Shown here: positions 5,051 through 5,762 of the stretch, one piece after another
Layout: every line of letters begins with the position of its first letter
Position numbering within the stretch: the stretch's first letter is position 1
Assembly (NCBI GenBank): GCA_964411275.1
Contig: CAYPKG010000076.1
Span: 1 to 5,762, forward strand
Direction: 5' to 3'
From: CAYPKG01 sp964411275
GTDB taxonomy: Bacteria > Bacillota > Clostridia > Christensenellales > CAG-138
DNA length: 5,762 nucleotides
The notes under the pieces: model-generated
The model's database searches: none
Told to the model about the DNA's origin: nothing
The model's input: the letters and a program-made list of their open reading frames with translations, nothing else
Program-made: the position numbers and the translations under genes

Positions 5051-5762
5051 CTGCCAATCTCCTGTCTCAGTCTCTCAATCCGCTTCCTGCGCCTTGTATT
5101 CCTCCTCGTCACGATGATGGATATCAATACCATCACAATCATCACCGTTGTTGTGACCGCAGCTGCAAGCAACAGCGTTTTTTCTTCCTTCGTGACAATG
5201 GTTTCCGCCTGCGCGGCTGCTTCCTGCTCCAGCTCTGGTGTATATTCAATCCGCGTGCCCAGCACCAGCAGTCTATGGGAGTTGACCCCATAGGGCGTGC
5301 ATGTAATCAGCGTGCAGTAATCTTTGTATTTAACCCGCTTCAGGTCTTTCGTATCGTTGGGCTCTACCACCTTAATCTGTATCACCTGATACGCCAGCGT
5401 TTCGTTTAAAACATGGAGATAAAACGTGTCATTCTCCTTAAGTTCAACCAAGTCGGTAAGCATCTTCGCGCTTGAAAGCCCTGTGTGCCCTGTGAGCACG
5501 CAATGGGTATGATCGCCGCCTACCGGCATGGATGATCCCTCTAAATGTCCCACACCCTTGAGCAGGGTGGAATCGGCTGTGCCGTGATATAACGGCAGCT
5601 TTACATTGATCTTGGGGATCGAAAGATACCCCATCGTATCGTCAACGTTCAAAACCTCGAAATAATTATCCTGCATCACCATTCCGCTGCCCTCGATAAA
5701 AGGGTCGTGTGGATAGGCTACACTAAACTGTACAGAAAAGATAAGGTAATGGTATTCTTTAG
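5044..5762 (-). CDS. Class C (pilus-type) sortase, 5' end outside the window
   Basis: The frame stays open from the stop at 5044 to the right edge, so the ATG at 5682 is internal and the true start lies beyond 5762. The reason to extend is D-P-F (codons 5706-5698, in HDPFIEG), the lid motif of class C sortases, just upstream of that ATG. The core follows: GYLSIPKINVKLPLYHG, then MPVGG, catalytic His in TGHTG (codon 5487-5485), catalytic Cys in TLITCTPYG (5301-5299) and Arg in NSHRLL (5274-5272). A C-terminal membrane helix (about 5172-5108) and a strongly basic tail complete the class C layout. Such enzymes polymerise pilins or attach them through a lysine-linked isopeptide bond on the outer membrane face. 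It is the first gene of the operon visible here and overlaps the next sortase by 7 nt. Missing part: the N-terminal membrane segment and start. Confidence 0.93.
   Translation of the reverse strand, partial: KEYHYLIFSVQFSVAYPHDPFIEGSGMVMQDNYFEVLNVDDTMGYLSIPKINVKLPLYHGTADSTLLKGVGHLEGSSMPVGGDHTHCVLTGHTGLSSAKMLTDLVELKENDTFYLHVLNETLAYQVIQIKVVEPNDTKDLKRVKYKDYCTLITCTPYGVNSHRLLVLGTRIEYTPELEQEAAAQAETIVTKEEKTLLLAAAVTTTVMIVMVLISIIVTRRNTRRRKRIERLRQEIGRW

Overview
The window looks like chromosomal DNA from a fairly GC-rich member of the Bacillota, most likely a gut-type Clostridia. The grounds are class C sortases, strong GGAGG-type ribosome binding sites, an NlpC/P60 wall hydrolase with a Pro-Thr-Pro stalk, a YkvI-type membrane protein, and a leader matching the NiCo (czcD) riboswitch class, which is known mainly from Clostridia. 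Species cannot be named from this sequence. The left half is visibly richer in G+C than the sortase end, which could mark the right part as an accessory locus; this was judged by eye, not computed.

Layout from left to right. Bases 1-215 hold no convincing gene. They contain a set of nested inverted repeats (1-77 and 86-136), then a very strong 20-bp hairpin terminator (133-180) that probably ends a gene left of the window. A YkvI-family transporter-like protein follows on the + strand (234-1295). It meets, tail to tail, a cation diffusion facilitator (CDF) on the - strand (2206-1292); their stop codons overlap and no terminator separates them.

The region 2207-2559 is the best-structured non-coding part. 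Read on the - strand it has a sigma-A type promoter (2465-2437) covered by two perfect palindromes, then a leader of about 220 nt. That leader contains a NiCo riboswitch aptamer (2359-2282), whose 3' strands are also the 5' arm of a 17-bp terminator with a U tract (2299-2256). This predicts that metal binding to the aptamer keeps the terminator from forming and turns on the CDF exporter, giving a self-contained metal (Ni/Co, possibly Fe(II)) detoxification unit.

The right half is a - strand operon read from right to left. It comprises a class C sortase whose 5' end lies outside the window (>5762-5044), a second divergent class C-like sortase overlapping it by 7 nt (5050-4283), and a secreted NlpC/P60 cell-wall hydrolase with a Cys/His-rich N terminus and a long Pro-rich stalk (4239-2560, GTG start). 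A clear intrinsic terminator (2538-2501) closes it. The pilin or other LPXTG substrates would be expected upstream, to the right of the window. The likely role is assembly of a covalently linked surface structure with local wall remodelling.
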